A stretch of DNA of 64,000 bases from Mycobacterium sp. UM_CSW. Lineage in GTDB: Bacteria > Actinomycetota > Actinomycetes > Mycobacteriales > Mycobacteriaceae. Below, piece by piece: positions 1-8,301 of the stretch; the stretch's first letter is position 1; every line of letters starts with the position of its first letter. Made by a program: the position numbers and the translations under genes. The notes below the pieces were generated by a model. The model searched no databases, was not told the DNA's origin, and worked only from the letters and a program-made list of their open reading frames with translations. The stretch is from positions 1 to 64,000 of the forward strand of contig NZ_AUWQ01000069.1 in assembly GCF_000455205.1 (NCBI RefSeq), given 5' to 3'.

Positions 1-120
1 TTCATTGAGATTCCTTGCGCCGGCCACAGATGGTGGCCTCCTTCCCGGCGCCGATGAGTTTGGGCGGCACGGCGCCTCTGTATAGGTGTTCGCACCGTTT
101 GCCCACGAAAGGAAACGAAG

Positions 121-1044
121 ATGACGCAGCAGACACCCACGCGCTACCTCATAGCGGGCGCGGGTGGAAGCCATGGAGCCACGGGCAATTACGCGGCGCG
201 ACAGCTGCTCGCACGCGGGCTGGGAGTTCGCGCGTTCGTTCGTCGGGCCGATGATCGGGCCGACCAACTCAGGGAGCTGGGCGCGGAGATCGCGGTCGGC
301 GACCTCCGCGACTACCGCGACGTGCGCGCGGCGCTGGACGGGATCCAGGGCGCCTACTTCACGTATCCGCTGGCGGAAGGCCTCTTAGAGGCCACCGCGA
401 CCTTCGCCGTGGCCGGCGCGGAGGCGGGCCTGCAATCGGTGGTGAACATGTCCCAGATCACCGCGCGCCCGGATCATCGCAGCCCCGCAGCCCGCGCGCA
501 CTGGTTGGCCGAGCGAGTGCTGGACTGGTCCGGAATCGGTGTCACGCACCTTCGGCCGCCGTTCTTTCTGGAGAATCTCTTCAACGTCGCTGCCCCGACC
601 GTTCGCGCCGAGGGCAAGATCTACCTTCCTTACGGCGACGGGGCCCACGCCCCGATCGGGGGCGAAGACATCGCGCGCGTGGTCGTCGGGATCCTGACCG
701 ATCCGGCCGCGCACCGGGGCAAGACGTACGTGCCGACCGGGCCGGCTTCGTTGACGATGACGGAACAGGCCGACGTCTTCAGCCGAGTGTTGGGCCGCCC
801 CGTCGAATACGTCAACGTTCCGGGCGAAGCCTGGAGGCAGGCGCTCGCACAGGTCGACGTCATGACGCCGTATTTGATCGAGCACCTGTCACGGGTGGCC
901 GAGAGCCACCAACGCGGTGTTTTCGACACCGTGACCGACGTCGTCGAATCAATCGGCGGCGTGGCGCCCCAGTCGCTGGAAGCCTTCATTCGCCAACACC
1001 GAGCCTCGTTCGGCGCACTCCAGGAGGCCCACCGAGATGCCTAG
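121..1044 (+). CDS. NmrA-type NAD(P)-binding oxidoreductase (first of pair)
   Basis: A 307-residue protein of the NmrA / atypical short-chain reductase family. An N-terminal Rossmann fold shows as a glycine-rich loop near residues 10-22 (AGAGGSHGATG), followed by a basic stretch (RAFVRRADD) typical of NADPH preference and an acidic GDLRD after the third strand. Such proteins bind NAD(P)H and act as quinone-type reductases or redox sensors; the substrate cannot be read here. The start is set by AAAGGAAACG ending a few bases before ATG 121. Its last bases overlap the next NmrA gene by 8, so the two are translationally coupled and begin a run ending with an ECF sigma factor. Confidence 0.85.
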   Translation: MTQQTPTRYLIAGAGGSHGATGNYAARQLLARGLGVRAFVRRADDRADQLRELGAEIAVGDLRDYRDVRAALDGIQGAYFTYPLAEGLLEATATFAVAGAEAGLQSVVNMSQITARPDHRSPAARAHWLAERVLDWSGIGVTHLRPPFFLENLFNVAAPTVRAEGKIYLPYGDGAHAPIGGEDIARVVVGILTDPAAHRGKTYVPTGPASLTMTEQADVFSRVLGRPVEYVNVPGEAWRQALAQVDVMTPYLIEHLSRVAESHQRGVFDTVTDVVESIGGVAPQSLEAFIRQHRASFGALQEAHRDA

Positions 1045-1906
1045 CGAAGCCACGACGGTATTCGACGGCCCAGTCACCGCCATCGGCGCGACCGGCCAGC
1101 AAGGCGGCGCCGTCGTCGACGCTCTTGTCAACCAGGCGGTCCCGGTCAGGGCGGCGACGCGTAACCCAAACGGCGGCAAGGCACGTGCGCTCGCTCAGCG
1201 CGGGATCGAGGTGGTGTACGCCGACCCCGAGGACGAGCGGTCGATGAGGGCCGCGTTCGCCGGTGCCGCGGCGGCGTTCGCGATGACCACCCACGACGGG
1301 CCCGACGGCCCGGCACGTGAAGTCGCACAGGGGCGGGTGATCGCGGCGGCGGCCGCGGCCGCGCGGTTACCGTTTCTGCTCTACAGCTCGGTCGGCGGTG
1401 TTGACCGTGGCAGCGGTGTGCCCCATTTCGAGAGCAAGCAGGTCATAGAGGAACTTCTGCGGCAGGCGGTTCCGGTCACCTTCGTTCGGCCGACCTTTTT
1501 CATGGAGACGCTGCGACTGATGATCCGATGCGACGGCGACCGCATCGAGCTGGCCATGCCATTGCCAGAAGACATTGCGGTGCAGCTGATTTCGGTGCGC
1601 GACATCGGGCGGGCCGCGGCCGCGCTGCTGCTGAACGGAGATCCTTTGGCGGCACCGGTCGAGATCGCCGGTGACGAGCTGACCGGCGAGCAGATCGCGC
1701 AGCGAATCTCGCACGCGTCGGGATCGCCGGCCAGCTACGTTTCACTGCCGCCGGATGCCCTCGGCGACGACGAGGACCTCAAGGCCATGTTCCGATGGCT
1801 GGCCCAATTACCGGCCTATCAAGCCGATTTCGCGCGCACCCGCGAACTCGTCCCCGATGTCGAGGACGTGCGGCGCTGGCTGGCGCGGACGGACGGACGG
1901 GGGTGA
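1037..1906 (+). CDS. NmrA-type NAD(P)-binding oxidoreductase (second of pair)
   Basis: A 289-residue NmrA-family protein, paralogous in fold to the gene before it but clearly diverged. The dinucleotide loop is at residues 15-24 (AIGATGQQGG), followed by VRAATRNPNGGKA, the usual position of the phosphate-binding Arg. A middle segment (FVRPTFFMETL) matches the NmrA pattern of a substrate-side loop. It overlaps the upstream gene by 8 bp, and its stop overlaps the next start (GTGA). Two reductases beside a DUF899 protein and a sigma factor suggest a redox or electrophile response unit; that role is inferred from neighbours only. Confidence 0.85.
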   Translation: MPSEATTVFDGPVTAIGATGQQGGAVVDALVNQAVPVRAATRNPNGGKARALAQRGIEVVYADPEDERSMRAAFAGAAAAFAMTTHDGPDGPAREVAQGRVIAAAAAAARLPFLLYSSVGGVDRGSGVPHFESKQVIEELLRQAVPVTFVRPTFFMETLRLMIRCDGDRIELAMPLPEDIAVQLISVRDIGRAAAALLLNGDPLAAPVEIAGDELTGEQIAQRISHASGSPASYVSLPPDALGDDEDLKAMFRWLAQLPAYQADFARTRELVPDVEDVRRWLARTDGRG

Positions 1907-2217
1907 CGGAAATGCACCGGGCCGCCGTGGTGCAGTACCACACCAGCGCCGACTCGGCCGAGCACAACCGGGCGTTGATCGAGAACGTGCTGGCCGAGCT
2001 CACGGCCCGCGATCCCGGCGGGCTGGACTACCAGGTGCTCCAGTTCGAGGACGGAACGGGCTTTCTGCACGTCGCGGTGTTCGACGGCACCAGCGACGCG
2101 TTCGCGGATTGCGAAGCCGACCGGAAGTTTCACCGTGACCTCGAACAGCGGCTGGCAACGCCGCCGATAGTCAGCCGCGCCAGGCTCATTGGCGCCTACT
2201 TCGGCCGGAATCGATGA
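1903..2217 (+). CDS. Small conserved protein of unknown function
   Basis: About 104 residues beginning VTEMHRAAVVQYH. I do not recognise a named family. Alternating strand-helix character, with a hydrophobic core segment (LHVAVFDG) and a late charged helix, would suit a small ferredoxin-like alpha/beta barrel, but this is a guess. GTG 1903 is preferred because it overlaps the preceding TGA (GTGA), the coupling used elsewhere in this gene run; ATG 1912 is a possible internal start. No signal peptide or membrane segment is visible. Position suggests a role tied to the flanking reductases and DUF899 protein. Confidence 0.6.
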   Translation: MTEMHRAAVVQYHTSADSAEHNRALIENVLAELTARDPGGLDYQVLQFEDGTGFLHVAVFDGTSDAFADCEADRKFHRDLEQRLATPPIVSRARLIGAYFGRNR

Positions 2218-2266
2218 ATTTCTGCGTGCCGGGTCCTCAGTATGTGTTGAAAGGACGGAAACACCG

Positions 2267-3007
2267 ATGAAGATCTCACACATCGCGGACCGGAACGAGT
2301 GGCTCGCCGCGCGTCTCGATCTGCTCGCCAAGGAGAAGGCCGCCAGCCGGCAGCTGGCCGCCGTGGCCGAGCAGCGCCGCGCGTTGCCGGCGGTGCCGGT
2401 CGACAAGGACTACATCTTCGAAGGCCCGGACGGCGGCGCGCGGCTGATCGACTTGTTCGACGGGCGCAGCCAGCTGATCGTCTACCACTTCATGTGGCTG
2501 CACGACCTCGACGAAGGCTGTCCCAGTTGCTCCTTCGCCGCGGACAACATGCCCAACCCGATCCACCTCAACGAAGGCGCGGACACCACCCTGGCGCTCG
2601 TGTCGCGGGCGCCCTATCCGCGGCTGAGCCAATTCAAAGCGCGGATGGGCTGGCAACTGCCCTTCTACTCGTCCTACGGTAGCGACTTCAACTACGACTT
2701 CCACGTCACCAGCGACGAGTCGATCGCGCCAATCGAATACAACTACAAGGACAAGGCCACGTTGCTGCGCGAGGGACTGGATTACGTCGCCACCGACGGC
2801 ACCGACGGGCAGGGCATCAGCGTCTTCGTCCAGAACGAGGGCAGGGTCTTCCACACCTACTCCGCCTACGGGGTCGGCGCCGACGTCATGCTGAGCACCT
2901 ACCGGTTCCTGGACCTGACCCCGCTCGGCCGCCAGCGCTACATCAACGAGTGGCCCTGGCACGACACCTACGGAGCATCGGACGGCGGCCATGCCCACCA
3001 CCACTGA
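2267..3007 (+). CDS. DUF899 family thioredoxin-like protein
   Basis: A 246-residue DUF899 protein. Family hallmarks are visible: VDKDYIFEGPDG near residue 40, then a strand (QLIVYHFMW) and the single-cysteine-pair turn DEGCPSCSFAADN near residues 78-90, followed by SRAPYPRL. CPSC sits where thioredoxin-fold proteins hold their redox cysteines, so a dithiol role is likely though unproven for the family. ATG 2267 is chosen over an upstream in-frame ATG because AAAGGACGG precedes it at normal spacing. The 3' end overlaps the sigma-factor start by 17 bp, implying co-translation. Confidence 0.85.
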   Translation: MKISHIADRNEWLAARLDLLAKEKAASRQLAAVAEQRRALPAVPVDKDYIFEGPDGGARLIDLFDGRSQLIVYHFMWLHDLDEGCPSCSFAADNMPNPIHLNEGADTTLALVSRAPYPRLSQFKARMGWQLPFYSSYGSDFNYDFHVTSDESIAPIEYNYKDKATLLREGLDYVATDGTDGQGISVFVQNEGRVFHTYSAYGVGADVMLSTYRFLDLTPLGRQRYINEWPWHDTYGASDGGHAHHH

Positions 3008-3959
3008 CACCAACGAGGACTTCGGGCGACTCGCCGAGCCGTTCCGCCGGGAGCTGATCGCCTACGGCTACCGAATGCTCGGGTCACTTGATGACGCCGA
3101 AGAAATCGTGCAGGACGTGTACCTCGAAGCGTGGCGCGCCTACGACGGCTTCGAGGGACGCTCGTCGCTGCGCACGTGGCTGTATCGGATCGCCACCCGT
3201 GCCTTCATCAAGGGGATGGAGAGACGCAGTCGGCGCCCGCTGCCGTCCGACCTCACCGACCCGGCGATGGATGCCTTTGCCGCGGTGGAGGCCGGCTCGG
3301 CAGAGCTGGCGTGGCTGCAACCGGCGCCCGATTCCGTGCTGATCGGCACCTTCGCGGACCCCGCCGCGGTGGTCACCGCGCGGCACACGGCGCGGCTAGC
3401 GTTCGTTGCGGCGCTGCAGGTGCTTACGCCCCGCCAGCGAGCCGTGCTGATCCTGCGCGACGTGCTGAGCCTGAATGCGGCCGAGGTCGCCGCGGTGCTG
3501 GATCTGAGCGTCGCGGCGGTCAACAGCGCACTGCAGCGGGCCCGATCGCGCCTGCCGGCCGACCATGACACCTTTGTCGAACCGCCGGAGACCCGAGAAC
3601 GCGAGTTGCTCGACCGCTATGTGGCCGCATTCGAAAACGCCGACGTGACCGGACTGATGGCGGTGTTGACCGAGGACGCGACGTTCGAAATGCCGCCGCT
3701 TGTCACCTGGTTTCGGGGCGTGGACGACATCGGTGGGTTCTTGGGCGCGAAGATGCGCGAGTTGGGCAAGGCATCGGTCCTGCGGACTTCGGCCAATGGG
3801 CAGCCCGCGCTAGCCCTCTACACCGGTTCCGAGGACGGGAAGCGCCGGTTGCATTCGCTGCAGGTGCTTACCGTTGCGCCAGATGGGATCTCACGCATCG
3901 TGTCGTTCATGGACGTCGGCGCATTGGGACCTTTCGATCTGCCGGCGGCCCTGTCATGA
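2991..3959 (+). CDS. ECF sigma-70 factor with C-terminal SnoaL-like domain
   Basis: A 322-residue extracytoplasmic-function sigma factor. Region 2 spans about residues 15-70 (core YRMLGSLDDAEEIVQDVYLE then SSLRTWLYRIATR). Region 4 spans about 137-190 (LTPRQRAVLILRDVLSLNAA then VNSALQRARSRL). The last 120 residues form an NTF2/SnoaL-like domain (DRYVAAFENADVTGLMAVLT), seen in SigG/SigJ-like and SigX5-like ECF groups, where the tail controls activity instead of a classical membrane anti-sigma factor. No anti-sigma gene is adjacent, which fits. It is embedded in the NmrA-DUF899 gene chain and overlaps the next gene by 4 bp (ATGA), so it may drive its own operon. Confidence 0.88.
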   Translation: MPTTTDTNEDFGRLAEPFRRELIAYGYRMLGSLDDAEEIVQDVYLEAWRAYDGFEGRSSLRTWLYRIATRAFIKGMERRSRRPLPSDLTDPAMDAFAAVEAGSAELAWLQPAPDSVLIGTFADPAAVVTARHTARLAFVAALQVLTPRQRAVLILRDVLSLNAAEVAAVLDLSVAAVNSALQRARSRLPADHDTFVEPPETRERELLDRYVAAFENADVTGLMAVLTEDATFEMPPLVTWFRGVDDIGGFLGAKMRELGKASVLRTSANGQPALALYTGSEDGKRRLHSLQVLTVAPDGISRIVSFMDVGALGPFDLPAALS

Positions 3960-4390
3960 GGGCGTTCCGGGTGTTCCTGCGCGTCTACGGCGTGCTGACG
4001 TTGGCCATCTTCGTGTCGTTGTTCGTGGGATTTCTTACGCAGTCGCCGTTGTTGGCCGAGCATGGCGGCGCGTTGAACTGGACGATATGGAACGACGTGC
4101 GCTGCGGCAGCGAGCATCTGCATGTTCCGCCGATGCTGATGGTGATCTACATCGTGTGGGGAGTCTTCCTGCTGCGCGCAGTGGCTGACCCTCCACGCTA
4201 CGCCTCGTTCCTGGACTTCACCATGTGGGCCAATCTGGTCCACGGGGCATTGATGGCCGTGCAGGCGGCTACCGAGATCGACCATTATTGGAGCAAGTTC
4301 CTCACCGACATACCGTTCGTGGTGATCCTCGCGCTCGGCATATACCTGTGGCGCCGCAAAGAGCCAGTCCACCAGGTTAATTCGAGGTGA
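3956..4390 (+). CDS. Small integral membrane protein (DUF6632-like)
   Basis: A 144-residue protein with four hydrophobic segments: about residues 8-27, 60-78, 88-108 and 117-132. It ends in a basic tail (LWRRKEPVHQ), so it sits in the cytoplasmic membrane. The pattern resembles the DUF6632 family, whose function is unknown. The start codon overlaps the sigma-factor stop (ATGA), so it is translated from the same message. A membrane protein directly behind an ECF factor could take part in its control, but nothing in the sequence shows an anti-sigma domain. Confidence 0.75.
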   Translation: MRAFRVFLRVYGVLTLAIFVSLFVGFLTQSPLLAEHGGALNWTIWNDVRCGSEHLHVPPMLMVIYIVWGVFLLRAVADPPRYASFLDFTMWANLVHGALMAVQAATEIDHYWSKFLTDIPFVVILALGIYLWRRKEPVHQVNSR

Positions 4391-4618
4391 ATACCGAGGG
4401 TCTCAACGGCTAACGGTGCCGCGACAAGCGCGCCGCGCGAAATCAGAACGCCGCGACCGATGCCCGCGGATATAGAGTGCTGCATAGAGCACTGATACGA
4501 CAACGACGACGGTCGCCATGGTGGCGTGCCGGAGGCTGGCCACCGACTCCCGTTGCAGCACAACGAGATTCGCGGCCAGAAACGCCCTCCACACCCATCC
4601 GTCCGGAAGGTGCGCAAC

Positions 4619-6256
4619 ATGTATCGCCAGATCCTCGATCCCGTCGTCCACTCGCTGGCCTGGAGTTCACTCGTGGCGGCGCTGCCTCTGGCTTCGCTGT
4701 TCGTGATGCTCGGTGTGTTGCGGGTCCGGGCCTGGATGGCGTCGCTTGCGTCGCTGGCCGTCGCGCTCGTGATCGCGGTCGCGGTCTACGGGATGCCGGT
4801 CGGCCAGGCGGCGCTGGCGGGGGCGGAGGGCGCCGTCTTCGGGTTCTTCCCGATCCTGTGGATCGTGATCAACGCGATCTGGGTTTACCAGATGACGGTG
4901 GAGACAGGCCATTTCGACGTGCTGCGCCGCAGCTTTGCGACGGTCAGCGACGATCACCGGATCCAGGCCATCATCATCGCGTTTTCGTTCGGTGCGTTGC
5001 TCGAAGCGCTGGCCGGGTTCGGCACGCCAGTGGCGGTCACCTCGGTGATGCTGCTCGCGCTGGGCTTCAAACCGATCAAGGCGGCGGTGCTGGCACTGGT
5101 CGCCAACACCGCACCGGTGGCATTCGGCGCGATGGCCACGCCCATCATCACGCTCGCCAAGACGTCCGGGTTGCCGACCGACACGCTCGGCGCGATGGTC
5201 GGGCGCCAAACCCCGATCCTGGCGGTCTTCGTCCCCCTCGCACTGGTCGCCATCGTCGACGGCCGGCGCGGCGTGCGCGAAACGTGGATCCCCGCGATTG
5301 CGGGCGGCGTGGTTTTCGGCCTGGGTCAGTACGCGACGTCGAACTTCGTGTCGGTGCCACTGGCCGACGTGATCGCGTCGCTATTGTCCGCAGGTGCCGT
5401 GGTCTCGGTGGTTCGCATCAGGCCGTCGCGCCCCGAACACGTTGGCGCGCCGGTCATCGCCGGCGGGGCCGCGGAGGCGCCGGCTCCCGACTTCTCCGAG
5501 CGCGTCGCGGATCCCGACCCGCGCGGGCAGGTGCTGCGCGCGTACTCGCCCTACGCGATCGTCATCGCCGTCTTCGTGATCTGCCAGATCTCTTGGGTGA
5601 AGAAGCTTCTCGACAAGGCGACCTTCGTCGTGCATTGGCCGGGGCTGCATCTCTATACGGCCAAGGGCGCCCCGTCGTCGCTGCCCAACTTCACCTTGAA
5701 TCTGCTGACCACGCCGGGCACGCAGATGCTGGTGGCCGGGGTCCTCACCATGGTGGCACTGCGCCTGTCGGTGGGCGGCGCGGTCAGGGCGTACGGGGCG
5801 ACGCTGCACCAGCTGCGATGGGCCATCGTCACCGTAATGGCCGTGCTGGCACTGGCATTCGTGATGAACGCATCCGGGCAGACCATCACCCTGGGCACGT
5901 GGATGGCCGGGGCCGGAGGCGCGTTCGCGCTGCTCTCCCCCATCCTGGGATGGCTCGGTGTGGCGGTGACGGGGTCCGACACGTCCTCGAACTCGCTCTT
6001 CGGCGCGCTGCAGGTGACCGCGGCGACCAAGGCGGGACTATCCCCGGTGTTGATGGCCGCCGGCAACAGCTCCGGCGGAGTGCTCGGCAAGATGATCTCG
6101 CCGCAGAACCTCGCCATCGGGGCGGCGGCGGTCGGCGTGCACGGCAAGGAAGGTGACATCTTCCGCCGCGTGTTCATCTGGAGCCTGGTGTTCCTGGCGT
6201 TCATTTGCGCCCTGTCCGGGCTGCAGGCGTCGGTGCTGTCCTGGATGGTGCCCTGA
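4619..6256 (+). CDS. lldP: L-lactate permease (LctP/LldP family)
   Basis: A 545-residue LctP-family transporter, close to the usual 550, with roughly a dozen membrane helices. It imports L- or D-lactate or glycolate with protons across the cytoplasmic membrane. Family marks are the early EGAVFGFFPILWIVINAI segment, AFSFGALLEALAGFGTPVAV near residues 122-141 and the late GSDTSSNSLFGALQ motif. ATG 4619 is preferred because GGAAGG lies 8 bases upstream; an in-frame GTG at 4610 is the alternative. No lactate dehydrogenase gene adjoins it, so it appears to be a single-gene unit. Confidence 0.9.
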   Translation: MYRQILDPVVHSLAWSSLVAALPLASLFVMLGVLRVRAWMASLASLAVALVIAVAVYGMPVGQAALAGAEGAVFGFFPILWIVINAIWVYQMTVETGHFDVLRRSFATVSDDHRIQAIIIAFSFGALLEALAGFGTPVAVTSVMLLALGFKPIKAAVLALVANTAPVAFGAMATPIITLAKTSGLPTDTLGAMVGRQTPILAVFVPLALVAIVDGRRGVRETWIPAIAGGVVFGLGQYATSNFVSVPLADVIASLLSAGAVVSVVRIRPSRPEHVGAPVIAGGAAEAPAPDFSERVADPDPRGQVLRAYSPYAIVIAVFVICQISWVKKLLDKATFVVHWPGLHLYTAKGAPSSLPNFTLNLLTTPGTQMLVAGVLTMVALRLSVGGAVRAYGATLHQLRWAIVTVMAVLALAFVMNASGQTITLGTWMAGAGGAFALLSPILGWLGVAVTGSDTSSNSLFGALQVTAATKAGLSPVLMAAGNSSGGVLGKMISPQNLAIGAAAVGVHGKEGDIFRRVFIWSLVFLAFICALSGLQASVLSWMVP

Positions 6257-6308
6257 ATCTTCGCAAAAGATTGCCACGGCCGTCCCGGACCGCACTAAGC
6301 TGCTGTTC

Positions 6309-7034
6309 GTGCGCAAAGGCGTATTAGCCATCGGGCGAAGCCGGTGGTTGGCGTTGGCGGCCTCGCTGGTGGTCTCGGCCGCGATCATCTACGCCCAAGG
6401 CATCAACGCCCAAGGCACACAGCCGTGCTGCCCTGACAAGCCGGCCGCAGGCCAGGCGGCCGGGCCGTCCGTGCCGCCGATCGCCGCGGCGGCGCCCGGT
6501 CCGACCGCCGCGCCGCCGGCGGGTCCGGCGCCGCAGATCGCCAGTCCCGCGGAGGTGGAGAAGCTGGCGGCGGGCGCCCCCGCGGCCGCCCAGCAATTCC
6601 TGTTCCCCTTGTCTCCCGGCGTCGCGAACGAGCAGCGGTTGCAGGTCAAGACCATCTGGGCGGCGCGCGCCATCAGCGTGCTGTTCCCGGAGATCACCAC
6701 CATCGGAGGGTATCGCGAGGATCCCTTGCCGTGGCATCCCAACGGGCTGGCGATCGACGTGATGATCCCCAATCACGCCAGCCCGGAAGGCATCCAACTC
6801 GGTAACGAAATCGCCGGGTACGCCTTGGCGAACGCGAAACGGTGGGGAATCAACCACGTGATCTGGCGCCAGAAGATCTACCCGGGCGTCGGCGCGCCGA
6901 GCTGGATGTCGAACCTGGGCAACGAAACGCTCAACCACTACGACCACGTTCACATCGCCACCAACGGCGGCGGCTACCCGACCGGTCACGAGACGTACTA
7001 CATCGGGTCGATGACGCCCGCGCCGTCTGAGTGA
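6309..7034 (+). CDS. Secreted protein with VldE/ARB_07466-like C-terminal domain
   Basis: A 241-residue exported protein starting at GTG 6309. Residues 10-30 form a signal segment (RSRWLALAASLVVSAAIIYA), followed by a Pro/Ala-rich linker to about residue 90. The globular part contains LQVKTIWAARAISVLFPEI, then RED..WHPNGLAIDVMIP and a late NHYDHVHIA. The paired His/Asp (GLAIDVM and HYDHVHI) recall the ARB_07466-like or D-Ala-D-Ala carboxypeptidase-type cell-wall domain common in mycobacterial secreted proteins. Peptidoglycan contact is plausible, catalysis unproven. A longer in-frame extension into lldP is rejected because it has no RBS and the signal peptide starts here. Confidence 0.75.
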   Translation: MRKGVLAIGRSRWLALAASLVVSAAIIYAQGINAQGTQPCCPDKPAAGQAAGPSVPPIAAAAPGPTAAPPAGPAPQIASPAEVEKLAAGAPAAAQQFLFPLSPGVANEQRLQVKTIWAARAISVLFPEITTIGGYREDPLPWHPNGLAIDVMIPNHASPEGIQLGNEIAGYALANAKRWGINHVIWRQKIYPGVGAPSWMSNLGNETLNHYDHVHIATNGGGYPTGHETYYIGSMTPAPSE

Positions 7035-7058
7035 TCAACGGCGCCTTCGGGATTCCGG

Positions 7059-8099
7059 TCAGCCGCCGAGGAGGCCCAGCAAGCTACCGGTGAGGATTGG
7101 GGGCACCGTCAGCTGACCGCCGCCCAGGCTCGGGGGCAGGGTCAGCGTGCCGCCGGTGATGACCGAAGGGATCCCGACGTCCCCGCCGCCGACGCTGGGG
7201 GGCAGGCTCAGCACGCCGCCGGTGAGGATCGACGGGATGCTGACGTCCCCGCCGCCGGCGATCGGCGGCAGGCCCAACACCCCACCGGTCAGGACCGACG
7301 GGATGCTCAACTGTCCGCCGCCCAGGACCGGCGGCAGGGTCACCGCGCCGCCGTCCAGGATCGGGGTCAGGATGGTGGTGATCGGGGGCACCGTAAAGAC
7401 GCCACCGCCAAGGCTGGAGGGCAGGCTCAATAGACCGCCGGTGATGATGGAAGGCAACCCCACCACGCCACCGCCGAGGCTGGCGGGCAGGTCCAGCACG
7501 CCGCCGGTGAGGATCGACGGCACGGTCAGCTCCCCGCCGCCCAGGAACGCGGGCAGTTCTACTACGCCGCCGTTGATGATCGGGCTCGCGGCGGTGACGA
7601 TCGCGGACCCGACGCTGGAGATCGGCGGCACGATCAATACCGCACCGCCCAAGATCGGTGGCAGATCCAGCACACCCCCGGTGATGAACGACGGCACGCT
7701 CAGCACGCCACCGCCAAGGATCGGCGGCAGGGTCACCAGTCCACCGTTCAGGTTCAGGCTCGCGCTGCCGCCCAAGAACGACGACAGGTTCAAGTCAGCG
7801 GCGGCCGCGGCCCCGGCGTTGGCGAGCTCGGTGCCGAGGTAGGCGCCCGCGCCCGCGTTGATCAGGCCGACGAACTCCTCGTGAAACACGTTGGCTTGGG
7901 CGTTGATGGCTTGAAATTCCTGGCCGAAATCGCTGAATAACGTTGCGACCAAAGCCGATACCTCGTCCTGAGCGGCGGCGGCCACGGCCGTCGTGGGCGC
8001 CGCGGCCGACGCGGCGGACCCGGACAGCAATGAGCGGATGCCTGCCAAACCTTCGGCCGCAGACTGCAGCTGCTCTGGAGCCGTCACGAGATATGACAA
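7059..8099 (-). CDS. PE-family protein with 22-residue Gly/Pro repeats
   Basis: A 346-residue PE protein. Residues 1-99 are a PE domain (SYLVTAPEQLQSAAEGLAGI at the start, NAGAGAYLGTELANAG near 82-97), the signal for ESX/type VII export. The rest is not PGRS: it repeats a 22-residue unit of the form GGVLxLPPxL-GGGxxxxPSIxT, with two breaks of irregular spacing. Translation must begin at TTG 8099, since GGGAGG lies 6 bases upstream and the PE consensus starts directly after it. No PPE partner or esx gene is adjacent. The repeats predict an extended, beta-rich surface or secreted protein; function unknown. Confidence 0.88.
   Translation of the reverse strand: MSYLVTAPEQLQSAAEGLAGIRSLLSGSAASAAAPTTAVAAAAQDEVSALVATLFSDFGQEFQAINAQANVFHEEFVGLINAGAGAYLGTELANAGAAAAADLNLSSFLGGSASLNLNGGLVTLPPILGGGVLSVPSFITGGVLDLPPILGGAVLIVPPISSVGSAIVTAASPIINGGVVELPAFLGGGELTVPSILTGGVLDLPASLGGGVVGLPSIITGGLLSLPSSLGGGVFTVPPITTILTPILDGGAVTLPPVLGGGQLSIPSVLTGGVLGLPPIAGGGDVSIPSILTGGVLSLPPSVGGGDVGIPSVITGGTLTLPPSLGGGQLTVPPILTGSLLGLLGG
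7075..7750 (-). repeat. In-frame 66-bp repeat array within the PE gene
   Basis: Roughly 66-bp units encode alternating 10- and 12-residue blocks, GGVLxLPPxL and GGGxxxxPSIxT. Copies are clearest at the 3' end of the gene (low coordinates), where four successive units keep the phase; two irregular inserts (SSVGSAIVTAASPIIN and TILTPILD) break the array. Such arrays can gain or lose units by slippage. Confidence 0.8.
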
Positions 8100-8301
8100 A
8101 ACGCGCCTCCCGCCGATCCGCTGCGACAGTCGCCCGATGACTCAGCAATAAGAGCGTACTGGGATATCGCCGAAACGCCTACGAAAACCCCGTTTTTCAG
8201 TAATGACACCGGCCAAATGAGCCTCAACTGCGGGCGGCGGCCGGCGAAGACGGTTGATTGCGCTCGCCGCCCAAAATCTCAGGGCCGTCGGGGATTTCGG
8301 C

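Noticed and set aside
4477-6156. 559-codon plus frame overlapping lldP
   Set aside because: It overlaps the same DNA in another frame and is Arg/Gly/Asp-rich, a G+C codon-bias artefact. lldP has motifs, helices and an RBS.
7147-7842. 231-codon plus frame made of PP/GG repeats opposite the PE gene
   Set aside because: It exists only because the 66-bp repeats lack stops in this frame; no RBS or start context.
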